From a bacterium (lineage in GTDB: Bacteria > UBP6 > UBA1177): a stretch of DNA of 64,000 nucleotides. The translations under genes and the position numbers were made by a program. The notes below the pieces were generated by a model that worked only from the letters and a program-made list of their open reading frames with translations, was not told the origin of the DNA and ran no database searches. This document shows, piece after piece, positions 17,342-25,254 of the stretch (positions are counted from its first letter, which is position 1; the number at the start of each line of letters is the position of its first letter). Where the stretch lies: the NCBI GenBank assembly GCA_017405875.1, contig JAFQZM010000029.1, positions 1 to 64,000 on the forward strand. The letters run 5' to 3'.

Positions 17342-17623
17342 GTGACAAATGCTGAAATTCGTGCTGAATTCGGAAAAAGGTTAAAGTTTTTGAGAAAATT
17401 CAGAAAAATGTCTCAATGGGATCTTTCCCGTCTCAGCGGAATCGACCGCGCATATATTTCGGAAGTCGAAAACGGAAGAAGTGCCGCTACGATAGACCTC
17501 ATAAACCGCATGGCGAGAGCCCTCGACCTCTACCCTGCCGAATTTCTCGTATTCAGCAAAGAACCGCCGAAATGCTCTTATGAAGGCAATGAACTTGCCG
17601 TTTCCGCTACAAAATTAAAATAA
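17342..17623 (+). CDS. XRE-family helix-turn-helix transcriptional regulator
   Basis: A 93-residue DNA-binding protein. The GTG at 17342 is chosen because GAGG lies nine bases upstream; an in-frame TTG at 17327 would consume that site. Residues about 6-65 form the HTH_3/XRE fold: FGKRLKFLRKFRKMSQWDLSRLSG, then IDRAYISEVENGRSAAT as the recognition helix, then LINRMARALDL. Stand-alone regulators of this size often repress their own or neighbouring promoters. It faces the DUF1566 gene, whose upstream region holds palindrome A; whether it binds that site is untested. It converges tightly with mazG (7 bases apart). Confidence 0.85.
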   Translation: MTNAEIRAEFGKRLKFLRKFRKMSQWDLSRLSGIDRAYISEVENGRSAATIDLINRMARALDLYPAEFLVFSKEPPKCSYEGNELAVSATKLK

Positions 17624-17630
17624 AGCAGAT

Positions 17631-18419
17631 TTACTTTTTCAGATTTTCTTTCGCTTTGAGCCACAACTCTTCAAGTTCTTCGAGCGGTTTGCCGCCTTCG
17701 ACGAAGGTCGGGTCGATGTTTTCCATCTCATCGAAACGTGCTTTGAACTTTCCTGCGCATCTTTTGAGTGCTTTTTCGCTGTCGAGCCCGAGTTTTCTTC
17801 CGTAGTTGACAAGTGCGAACATGAGATCGCCGAACTCTTCTTCGATATGGTCAGCCTCTCCCTGCTGGACTGCTTCGACAAGTTCTGTTTTCTCTTCCTC
17901 GACTTTTTTCCATGTATCTTCAGCGTTTTTCCAGTCAAATCCGACACTTGCGGCGCGCGATGCATATCTTTGCGAAATCAGGACCGAAGGCATCGACTTC
18001 GGAATTCCGTCGAGCAGATGTTTGCGGCTTTCCTTGTTTTTCTTGATGAGGTTCCAGTTTTTAAGCACTTCCGCGCTGTCGGCAACTTTTTCGTCTCCGA
18101 AAACATGCGGGTGACGGGTTATGAGTTTAGCAGTAATCGCTTCTGCTACGTCTTCGAAGCAGAAAAGTCCTTCTTCGCTTGCTATCTGCGAAACGAAAAC
18201 GACCTGCAGAAGAAGATCTCCGAGCTCTTTTTTGAGTTCGGCAAGTGTGTCTGGTTTGTCTCTATCGAATTCGTCAAGCGCTTCGACCGTCTCAAACGCC
18301 TCTTCGATGATGTAAGGTCTCAAACTCTGGATCGTCTGTTCCCTGTCCCACGGACAGCCGTGCTCTCCGCGGAGAGTCCGCATGACTTCAAGAAGTTTTT
18401 CTATTTTTTCAGTTTTCAT
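17631..18419 (-). CDS. mazG: Nucleoside triphosphate pyrophosphohydrolase MazG
   Basis: A 262-residue cytoplasmic enzyme that hydrolyses (d)NTPs to NMP and pyrophosphate, clearing non-canonical nucleotides. The N-terminal MazG domain shows GCPWDREQTIQSLRPYIIEE, then ELKKELGDLLLQVVF with the metal-binding acidic residues, then ITRHPHVFG. A second, weaker MazG half (IEEEFGDLMFALVNYGRKL) follows, giving the usual full-length tandem form. It starts within the last 11 bases of the Nudix gene, so both nucleotide-cleaning enzymes are made from one message. Confidence 0.95.
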   Translation of the reverse strand: MKTEKIEKLLEVMRTLRGEHGCPWDREQTIQSLRPYIIEEAFETVEALDEFDRDKPDTLAELKKELGDLLLQVVFVSQIASEEGLFCFEDVAEAITAKLITRHPHVFGDEKVADSAEVLKNWNLIKKNKESRKHLLDGIPKSMPSVLISQRYASRAASVGFDWKNAEDTWKKVEEEKTELVEAVQQGEADHIEEEFGDLMFALVNYGRKLGLDSEKALKRCAGKFKARFDEMENIDPTFVEGGKPLEELEELWLKAKENLKK

Positions 18420-18864
18420 AATCTTCTCCGAAAAGCTCTTTAAAAGCCTTGATGTAGCAATCTTTTTTGAAAGGAACTATGCGCTCTATCATCTCACGCT
18501 TCGTGATCCATTCAAAGGCGACGAATTCTTCGGTCTCTTCAGCGAGTTTCCAGCCCGAATCTGCGATTTTAAGATGGAAATAAACCTGTTCCTGACCGTC
18601 ATATTTTCCTTTATTTGTTTTCCAGCTTACCGAGCGCGGGAAAAGGTACGAAACCTTTGAAGATTTTGCAATGATTTTAAGGAATTTACTCTCTATCCCC
18701 GTCTCTTCTCTGACTTCGCGCAGCACTGCATCTTCCGCGCCTTCGTCTTCGTCGATCCCGCCCTGCGGAACCTGCCACGCGCCTCTGATATTGCGCCTTT
18801 CGCATGCCAGAATCAGCCCTTCACTGTTTTCGATCACTGCCGCCGCATTCTGTCTTAAATTCAC
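18409..18864 (-). CDS. Nudix hydrolase, RppH-like
   Basis: A 151-residue Nudix protein. The Nudix box is GGIDEDEGAEDAVLREVREE followed by TG (about 36-57), and the flanks NLRQNAAAVI, WQVPQGG and EQVYFHLKI resemble RNA 5' pyrophosphohydrolase RppH, which removes pyrophosphate from 5'-triphosphorylated RNA. The length matches. A role in dinucleoside-polyphosphate cleavage cannot be excluded. The start overlaps nothing; queD ends one base upstream, pointing to an operon queD-nudix-mazG. Confidence 0.88.
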   Translation of the reverse strand: MNLRQNAAAVIENSEGLILACERRNIRGAWQVPQGGIDEDEGAEDAVLREVREETGIESKFLKIIAKSSKVSYLFPRSVSWKTNKGKYDGQEQVYFHLKIADSGWKLAEETEEFVAFEWITKREMIERIVPFKKDCYIKAFKELFGEDYEN

Positions 18865-18865
18865 T

Positions 18866-19243
18866 TTACGCCTCGACTATTGCACATGATTTATCACTTT
18901 CCCAGACACTCACTTTTGACACTTTTACTTCTTTGTCGATTGCTGAAATCTCTTGTTCGGCAAGTCTGAAAATAAGAAGAGCGATGTTTTCGGCAGTCGG
19001 ATTGACTGTTTCAAATTCTTTCAATGAATTCAAGTCCTTATGGTCAAGAAGTTCCATGATTTTCTTTAAAACGGCATCAAGAACCTTGAAATCCATGACG
19101 AAACCCGTCTCGTCAAGCTGATTTCTTGTTACGAAAAGGCGTACACGCCAGTTGTGACCGTGCATATTCTCGCATTTTCCGTGGTAGTTTCTGAGCCGGT
19201 GCGCCGAAGAAAACTGCACCTCGCGGTAAACTTCAAGTTTCAT
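18866..19243 (-). CDS. queD: 6-carboxy-5,6,7,8-tetrahydropterin synthase QueD
   Basis: A 125-residue enzyme of the PTPS/QueD family, acting in the queuosine (preQ0) pathway by converting dihydroneopterin triphosphate to carboxytetrahydropterin. Zinc ligands are visible as the His in FSSAHRL and the HGH of MHGHNW, with the catalytic Cys in GKCEN. Later motifs are VMDF, LDHKDLN, NPTAENIA and SVWES. The gene shares its first base with the stop codon of the upstream cyclophilin gene, so they are coupled. queC, queE and queF are not in the window. Confidence 0.95.
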   Translation of the reverse strand: MKLEVYREVQFSSAHRLRNYHGKCENMHGHNWRVRLFVTRNQLDETGFVMDFKVLDAVLKKIMELLDHKDLNSLKEFETVNPTAENIALLIFRLAEQEISAIDKEVKVSKVSVWESDKSCAIVEA

Positions 19244-19920
19244 TATTTCTTCTCCTTCGGCTGTGGTCTTGCAACGACGCTCATTTTAACGATCTTTACG
19301 TTTTCGACCGGAACGCCCTGATACATGTTTTTATTCGTTACAGGTTTTGCACCGATTTTGTCAACGACTTCAAAGCCTTCGAGAACTTTTCCGAAAGGAG
19401 CATAGCCGTTCGGCTGGTCAAAACTCGGATTCGGATCGAGGTTGTGAGTTGCTTCCAAAGTGATGTAGAACTGGCTTGCAGCACTGTCGGGATCGCGTCT
19501 TCTAGCCATTGCGAGAGTGTATTTGTCGTGGCTTATAAGAAGTTTTCTGCCCGTGACTTTGCCGTTTTCGTCCTTAACTTCGGCACTCGGCGGCATTTCG
19601 AGTTTTATAGGTGCACGAGTCTCTTTTTCGTTCAGATTTTCATCAAGTCCGCCGCCCTGAATCACGAAACCTTTGACAACTCTGTGAAAAATGAGACCGT
19701 TGTAGAAACCGCGGTCAACATAGCCGATGAAATTTTCGACAGTGCCAGGCATTCCGTTGCCGTAAAGACCGAGCGTGATGTTTCCTTCGCTCGTTTCAAG
19801 CAGAACTTTGTGAGTGATTTCAAGCGGATCGGGCTTCTTTTCAGATTCGCCGCAGGAAACAGCAAGAAAAAGAGCCGCCAGAAACAAAAAAACAGGAATG
19901 ATTTTAAGATTTTTTTTCAT
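19243..19920 (-). CDS. Cyclophilin-type peptidyl-prolyl isomerase lipoprotein
   Basis: A 225-residue lipoprotein whose signal peptide ends in the lipobox LAVSC (about 19-23). The body is a cyclophilin domain: GNITLGLYGNGMPGTVENF, then GFYNGLIFHRVVKGFVIQGG with the catalytic Arg, then SQFYITL and APFGKVLEGFEVVDKI. It catalyses cis-trans isomerisation of X-Pro bonds and should act in the periplasm, attached to a membrane, helping exported proteins fold. That suits a genome with so many large secreted lipoproteins. Confidence 0.93.
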   Translation of the reverse strand: MKKNLKIIPVFLFLAALFLAVSCGESEKKPDPLEITHKVLLETSEGNITLGLYGNGMPGTVENFIGYVDRGFYNGLIFHRVVKGFVIQGGGLDENLNEKETRAPIKLEMPPSAEVKDENGKVTGRKLLISHDKYTLAMARRRDPDSAASQFYITLEATHNLDPNPSFDQPNGYAPFGKVLEGFEVVDKIGAKPVTNKNMYQGVPVENVKIVKMSVVARPQPKEKK

Positions 19921-19934
19921 TTCAAACTCCCGAA

Positions 19935-20222
19935 TTATATAGATTTAAGTATATCAAGAATCGAAGTTCTGATCGTTTGACCGAACATTCTGTAAAGGAG
20001 CGGGATTTCGATATTTATATCGATCACACCGTCTTTGAAAGTCATAAGTCCGGCAATTGTTTTTCCTTTAAATTCAACAATTTGCCTCGATTTGTCGACA
20101 AAAAGCCTGATATCTTCGGTCGGAACTTTCCTTTTCACCATTTTTTCAAGGTTTTCATCTATCCAGTTCCAGACATATTCTTCCGGTTTTTCCGGTTTGT
20201 AGCTGATATTTACTGTTGACAT
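19935..20222 (-). CDS. Small protein resembling polyhydroxyalkanoate-system proteins
   Basis: A 95-residue cytoplasmic protein of alternating beta strands and a C-terminal helix. The body (VEFKGKTIAGLMTFKDG then VIDINIEIPLLYRMFGQ) and the final helix TIRTSILDIL recall the PHA_gran_rgn (polyhydroxyalkanoic acid system) family, which is small and widespread and poorly understood. The match is by eye and could be wrong. Its first base is shared with the end of the Lon-like protease gene, so it is translated from the same message. Confidence 0.45.
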   Translation of the reverse strand: MSTVNISYKPEKPEEYVWNWIDENLEKMVKRKVPTEDIRLFVDKSRQIVEFKGKTIAGLMTFKDGVIDINIEIPLLYRMFGQTIRTSILDILKSI

Positions 20223-22603
20223 TATTTCTCTCCGTCTCCTCTGAGTGCTTCAAGTTTTGCGTCTATTTTTGCAAAGACCGAACCTTTCGTGAATTTGCCG
20301 TCTTTTCCTCTCGTTCCCGCCGGAACACCTGTCAGAATCTCGATTCCTTCGAGAACGTTTTTGATTGCGTAGATGTGGAATTTGCCGTTTTCTACTGCTT
20401 TTACAACTTCATCGCTCAAGTTGAGGTTTGCAACATTCTGGATCGGGATCATGACTCCCTGATCGCCGGTAAGTCCGCGGAGGTTGCAGATTTCAAAGAA
20501 ACCTTCTATTTTTTCGTTTACGCCGCCGATAGGCTGGATCTCTCCCATCTGGTTGATCGAACCGGTGACTGCAATCGACTGCTTTATAGGAACATCGCCC
20601 AGAGCCGACATGAGTGCATAAAGCTCTGTCGAACTTGCACTGTCGCCGTCGACTCCGCCGTAACTCTGCTCGAACGCAATTGATGCCGAGAACGAAAGCG
20701 GCTTTTTAACAGCAAAGAGGCCGCCCAAATAACCTGCCAGAATCATTGAACCTTTATCGTGTATAGCACCTGAAAGCATCGCTTCGCGCTCGATGTTTAC
20801 GATCTCACGCTGACCTGCAAAAGCCTTCGCCGTTATTCTCGACGGGATACCGAAGCTGAAATCGCCTATCTGATAGACCGCAAGGCCGTTGATTTGCCCT
20901 ACTTTCGCCCCTTTGACATCAATCAGGATCGTTCCTTTCTTTATCGATTCAAAGTAGTGCTCGCGGAATCTGTCGTATCTTTTTTCACGGCTTTCTATTG
21001 CTGTGATAACCATGTCCTCGGAAACAACTTTTTTGTTTTTGCGCTGTGCCCAGTAAACAGCTTCGACAATGATTTCAACTATATCGCTTGCATGGACTCT
21101 GTATTTTGTCTGATCTTCGGCACGGCGCGAACTGTAGAAAAGAATCCTTCTTATTGCCGAAAGATCGAACGGAAGTTCGCAGTCATCGTTTACGATCCTC
21201 GAAATGAAGCCGATGAGAGTATCGGTCGTTGCTGCATTGACATCGACAACCGATTCAAAGTCGGCTTTGACTTTGAAAATGCGCCTGAACTCGGGATCAC
21301 GCTCGTAAAGAAGATGGTAAATCTCTTCATCGCCGATGAGGACGACCTTGATTTCAAGCGGAACAGGTTCCGGATTCGGTGCCGTTATCACGCGGTATTT
21401 GAAATCGGCATCCATATCCTCGATTTTTATGAATCTGTTGCGGACAGCGCGTTTTAAAGCAGTCCATGCGTAGTAGTTTTTCAGAATGTCGTCCGCCTGG
21501 ATTATAAGAAATCCGCCGTTTGCGCGGTGCAGAGCGCCAGGTTTCAACCTCGTGAAATCAGTAAAAAGCGAATTGTGGTTTTCTTCATATTCAAAGTAAC
21601 CGATGATGTTCTGGAAAGTCGGGTTCGTCTCGTAAATTACAGGCGCACCTTTCAGATCCTTGTTGTTGATGAGCAGATTGACCTTGTATTCCTTGAAATC
21701 GGGAATAAGCGTCTTCATAGGATCGACTTTCCCTTCGAGGAAATCGCGATAAGTGAAAAAATCGGTGTAGTTGTTGACCGTAAACTCAGCAATCGAATCG
21801 AGATATTCTCTGATTCCTTCGTTTTTGCCGTATTTTCTCGAAAGGTCGTTCAGCGGCTCGGAAATTATCTTTTTGACCGTAGTGCGCTGAAGCTCGTTCA
21901 TCTTTTCCTTGTATTCCTTTTCGGTTTTTCTGTCCTGATGAAAGTAAGCGATAAGTTTTTCCTGAAGCGCGCTTTCGTTCTGCCTGATTTTTTCCTTTTC
22001 GCTGTCGCTTAAAGATTCGTACTGCTCCTTGCCTATCGGTTTTCCGTCAACTATCGGATTCAGAACCAGACCGTTTTCAGTCGAACTCAGTGCGAAATCG
22101 AGTTTTGCAGCCTCCGCTTCAAGTTCATTGTAGCTTTTCTGCATCGCATCGCGGTATGTCTGGGCGACTTCGGCACGAAGGCTTTCGAAATTCTCGCTTT
22201 CCATCTGTCTCGGAATCTGCTCGATGAAGCCTTCCAGAAGTTCGTCCATATCCTTTATGAACTTTTCGCCGCTTCCAGCCTTCATGAAAAGCATATTCGG
22301 CGAATCGTAGTCTTCGAAGTTGTAGACATAAAGCAGATCGTCAGGAACAGGCAGATGCTTTGCCATATCCTCAATATACTTTCTTACATTCGAAGTTTTT
22401 CCGCTTCCCGGATCTCCGGCAACGTAAATATTGAATCCTTTTTTGCTGACATCCATACCGAAATCAAGTGCCTCGAACCCTCTTTTCTGGAATGAAAACA
22501 GGGAAACCGGCTTGATATCTTTGGTTGTTTTGCCTTTGTATTTGGCAAGTTCCGGATAGTATCTCAAATCTTTCGGTTTAAGTTCTTTGATCGCCGACTT
22601 CAT
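20222..22603 (-). CDS. LonB-type ATP-dependent protease
   Basis: A 793-residue AAA+ protease. The ATG at 22601-22603 follows AGGAGGAAAAA; an upstream in-frame start adds 11 unlikely residues. Walker A is GDPGSGKT (63-70); a long helical insertion follows; Walker-B-like GGFLIIQADDIL comes later. The C-terminal Lon protease domain has Ser655 in DGDSAS and Lys698 in GGVNEK, exactly 43 residues apart as in the Ser-Lys dyad of Lon. The N-terminal substrate domain of classical LonA is absent, as in LonB and related short Lons. It would degrade misfolded or regulatory proteins using ATP. Confidence 0.92.
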   Translation of the reverse strand: MKSAIKELKPKDLRYYPELAKYKGKTTKDIKPVSLFSFQKRGFEALDFGMDVSKKGFNIYVAGDPGSGKTSNVRKYIEDMAKHLPVPDDLLYVYNFEDYDSPNMLFMKAGSGEKFIKDMDELLEGFIEQIPRQMESENFESLRAEVAQTYRDAMQKSYNELEAEAAKLDFALSSTENGLVLNPIVDGKPIGKEQYESLSDSEKEKIRQNESALQEKLIAYFHQDRKTEKEYKEKMNELQRTTVKKIISEPLNDLSRKYGKNEGIREYLDSIAEFTVNNYTDFFTYRDFLEGKVDPMKTLIPDFKEYKVNLLINNKDLKGAPVIYETNPTFQNIIGYFEYEENHNSLFTDFTRLKPGALHRANGGFLIIQADDILKNYYAWTALKRAVRNRFIKIEDMDADFKYRVITAPNPEPVPLEIKVVLIGDEEIYHLLYERDPEFRRIFKVKADFESVVDVNAATTDTLIGFISRIVNDDCELPFDLSAIRRILFYSSRRAEDQTKYRVHASDIVEIIVEAVYWAQRKNKKVVSEDMVITAIESREKRYDRFREHYFESIKKGTILIDVKGAKVGQINGLAVYQIGDFSFGIPSRITAKAFAGQREIVNIEREAMLSGAIHDKGSMILAGYLGGLFAVKKPLSFSASIAFEQSYGGVDGDSASSTELYALMSALGDVPIKQSIAVTGSINQMGEIQPIGGVNEKIEGFFEICNLRGLTGDQGVMIPIQNVANLNLSDEVVKAVENGKFHIYAIKNVLEGIEILTGVPAGTRGKDGKFTKGSVFAKIDAKLEALRGDGEK

Positions 22604-22700
22604 TTTTTCCTCCTTCGATTCACAAAAACAGAGCACTTTATATTGTTTGAAAATTTTTACAAAGAAATCGGCTGAACAAAAATTCCGGAAAAACTCAATT

Positions 22701-23756
22701 TTAGAAGTTGTCGAAATATTCCTCGAAAGATGAGGCGACTGTCTGATCTTTCGAAATGACTATTATCTCGCGGTTCCGGTAACATGCCGAAGCTGTCCAG
22801 TTCATCGATCCGAAAATTGCCGTAATGCCGTCAATTTCTGCGAATTTGTGATGAAAAAGACGGTTGTCGGTGCTTTCCTGCTCGTCGTATTTCAGGTTTA
22901 CTCCGATACTTTCAAGGTATGCGGCAGCTTTCTTGTTTACGATTTTTCCGTCGTCTCCGCGCCAGTTGTCAATAATCAGCTGCGTTTGTATGCCGCTTTT
23001 CACCGCTTTTTTAAGTCCAGTTATAAGCGGATTTTTCTGAGTCACAGTGTAAACAGCTCCTTTTATCGACTTTTCTGCGGCAAGAAATTCGTCGCGGACT
23101 TTGACGCAACCCTTTCCGGGATTGAAAATTATGGTTCCGATTTCTGTAATGCACCCGTCAGCGCATCTTTTTTCTATTTTTCCAGCAAAAACATCGTCAA
23201 TCTCTGCTTTCAGTATTGCAGCAGCATCGGGAACATTTCTGAAAAGCACGGCATTATTTGAAGCGTCAACCGAAGAAGAGATATTTGCAGAAAGAATCAG
23301 CACATCCTTATCATCAAAAACGAAAAATTTAGGGTGATAGATCCCTTTATCCGTTTTTGCGAGCGAAAAATCGAACGACGGAAGAGTTTTATCCTTGTTT
23401 TTCCCCGCAGCAAGACGCACTTTCACCCCTTCTGAAGCCCGTTTTTCAAGGAGAGCAGTCACTTCGTTTTTTGAATATGTGTAAGTCGCCGCGTCTATCG
23501 TTTTTCCGGCGCTTTTTATCATTTTTTCAACTATTTCCTGAACTTCTCTATCGAAATAAACTGAAATTTTTTCTTCACTTTCAGGTTTTTCCGGCTCGAT
23601 TTGAGGAGCTGTAGTTTCCGGTTCGGGAATCTTCGGAATTTCTTCTTTTTGAGGAGTTTCCTTAAGCAGAAAATAGAGGGAAAACGAGATGAGAACTATA
23701 ATCAGAAATTCAAGTTTTCTTAAATATTTTCCCTTAGTTAGTGATTTTTCACCCAA
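22701..23756 (-). CDS. Membrane-anchored phospholipase D-family protein
   Basis: A 351-residue protein with one N-terminal transmembrane segment (about 15-30), a Pro/Glu-rich linker (35-65) and two PLD-type half-sites: YHPKFFVFDDKDVLILSAN and FHHKFAEIDGITAIFGSMN. Each supplies the HxK(x4)D motif, and the pair forms the active site. Members cleave phosphodiesters in phospholipids or DNA, so the substrate cannot be told from sequence. The start is a TTG with GGGAG nine bases upstream, and it overlaps the chorismate mutase gene by 19 bases. Confidence 0.88.
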   Translation of the reverse strand: MGEKSLTKGKYLRKLEFLIIVLISFSLYFLLKETPQKEEIPKIPEPETTAPQIEPEKPESEEKISVYFDREVQEIVEKMIKSAGKTIDAATYTYSKNEVTALLEKRASEGVKVRLAAGKNKDKTLPSFDFSLAKTDKGIYHPKFFVFDDKDVLILSANISSSVDASNNAVLFRNVPDAAAILKAEIDDVFAGKIEKRCADGCITEIGTIIFNPGKGCVKVRDEFLAAEKSIKGAVYTVTQKNPLITGLKKAVKSGIQTQLIIDNWRGDDGKIVNKKAAAYLESIGVNLKYDEQESTDNRLFHHKFAEIDGITAIFGSMNWTASACYRNREIIVISKDQTVASSFEEYFDNF

Positions 23757-23986
23757 TCAAAGATTCTCCCGTAGATTTCTTTCAAAAGGTCTGCGATCTC
23801 ACTTTTTCCAGCAGTTATCCGCTCAATGATCTCTTTTTCGCGGCTCAGATCGTCTTTGGAAATCCCAGCTTCTTTTTTCAGTTTCACGATCTTTTTTCCG
23901 ATTTCTACTCTTCTCTGAATAAACTCGGAAATTCTGTCGTCAAGCGAATCGAGCTCTTTTCTTAATTCTTTGATTTCATTAGTCAT
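23738..23986 (-). CDS. Chorismate mutase, AroQ type
   Basis: An 82-residue all-helical protein, the length of a minimal AroQ domain. It converts chorismate to prephenate for phenylalanine and tyrosine. Helix 1 has ELRKELDSLDDRISEFIQRR, followed by IGKKIVKLKKEAG and later REKEIIERI, matching the Arg and Lys positions that bind the substrate. It overlaps the EPSP synthase gene by 8 bases and the PLD gene by 19. No prephenate dehydratase or dehydrogenase domain is fused to it. Confidence 0.92.
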   Translation of the reverse strand: MTNEIKELRKELDSLDDRISEFIQRRVEIGKKIVKLKKEAGISKDDLSREKEIIERITAGKSEIADLLKEIYGRIFDWVKNH

Positions 23987-25142
23987 TTTTTAAATATTTA
24001 AAAAGTTCGTAAAATTTTGGAAATGAAATTTTATAGGAGTCATTCATTTTAAAATAATAGCCGCTATCAATAGCTATCAGACTTGAAAGCATCTCCATTC
24101 TGTGATCAAAACTGTGCGGAATATCGCCTTTCAAAGCGTGTTTTGTCACACCAGAAACGCTGAAACCGTCGGCGAATTCCTCAGTTTCAAACGTAAGAGA
24201 AAACCTCTTTACGCTCTCGCTTATGCGGTCGCTCTCCTTGTTTCTGAGCCACGATGCATTTTTTACTGTGAATGTTTTTCCAATTCGTGCCACAATGAAG
24301 GCAACAAAAGGTATTTCATCAATGATTTCAGCAACTTGATTTTCTTTAACATTTATGTCGTGCGCTTCTTTGCAAAGCGGACTTCCCGAAACTTTGAAAG
24401 AATCACCCTCGTCCTCAATTTGTATGTCAAATCCGGCATTCTGAAGCAACAGAAAAGTCGTCATTCTTGAATCATCTTTATAAATATCTGAAATTTCAAA
24501 AGATTTGCCGAAGATCAAAGCGGCACATGCGGAAACAAAAGCAGACGAGGGATCAAGTTTTATTTCAACTGAATAGCCGTGCAGACGCCCGACCGGAGAA
24601 ACTTCAACGGAGTTAGGTTTTTCAACTATCTCTGCTCCCGTTTTTGCAAGAAGATCTTCGGTATTGCGCCGTGTCCTGCTCTTAAAATGAACTCTCCCGC
24701 CTGATTTCAGCATCGAGATGAGGTGAAAAGACTTGAGCTGGGCACTCTCTTTCGTGAGAGTTGTTTCAACAAAATTTCCGTGATAAAGTTTTGCAGCCTC
24801 AGAAAAATCGCTGTGATTACGCGACATTAAGGATTTGTCACCTGTGAGTTCAAAATCATCTCCGAGATAAACCGAAATCCCCATCAGAATGTGCATCATC
24901 GTCGCCGAATTTCCGCAGTCGATCGGACCCGTCGGCTTTTTCGTTTTCCCTGAGATTTTGAAAACACCGCCATTTTGTTTTACAACTTTACCTAATAAAT
25001 TCAAGCAGTTGAGAGCTGAAAGCACATCTTCAGGAAGCACGCTGCCGCAGATCACTTCGACATCATCATCAGTCAGAAGCGAAAAAAGAAATGCCCTTAT
25101 CGCCGAGCTTTTATCTACCGGAATGAATTCGTCGAGTAGCAT
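23979..25142 (-). CDS. aroA: 3-phosphoshikimate 1-carboxyvinyltransferase (EPSP synthase)
   Basis: A 387-residue enzyme that joins shikimate-3-phosphate and phosphoenolpyruvate in the shikimate pathway. Motifs seen are PVDKSSAIRAF near the start, DCGNSATMMHILMG, LMSRNHSDF, DPSSAFVSACAAL, KESDRI and FDHRMEM. It is somewhat shorter than the usual 420-440 residues, mainly at the N-terminus, where the first conserved strand is brief. With the overlapping chorismate mutase gene it forms a small aromatic amino-acid unit feeding chorismate to prephenate. Confidence 0.93.
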   Translation of the reverse strand: MLLDEFIPVDKSSAIRAFLFSLLTDDDVEVICGSVLPEDVLSALNCLNLLGKVVKQNGGVFKISGKTKKPTGPIDCGNSATMMHILMGISVYLGDDFELTGDKSLMSRNHSDFSEAAKLYHGNFVETTLTKESAQLKSFHLISMLKSGGRVHFKSRTRRNTEDLLAKTGAEIVEKPNSVEVSPVGRLHGYSVEIKLDPSSAFVSACAALIFGKSFEISDIYKDDSRMTTFLLLQNAGFDIQIEDEGDSFKVSGSPLCKEAHDINVKENQVAEIIDEIPFVAFIVARIGKTFTVKNASWLRNKESDRISESVKRFSLTFETEEFADGFSVSGVTKHALKGDIPHSFDHRMEMLSSLIAIDSGYYFKMNDSYKISFPKFYELFKYLKND

Positions 25143-25184
25143 GATTCCTCTCTATCTATTCTCCCTCTAAGCTAGAATCAAGTT

Positions 25185-25250
25185 GCCAGTGGCAAGTTGA
25201 TCCGGTGCCCGCAGGGCGAGGGCGTGTGTGGTATTTACGGGCGTGTATTG
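25185..25250. repeat. Intergenic repeat-like element
   Basis: Contains a short inverted repeat (TTGCC-AGT-GGCAA) and CGAGGGCGTGTGTG (25217-25230), which recurs exactly at 47822-47835 and nearly so at 49428-49440 beside REP-like palindromes. It appears to be a fragment of that dispersed element. Confidence 0.55.
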
Positions 25251-25254
25251 CATT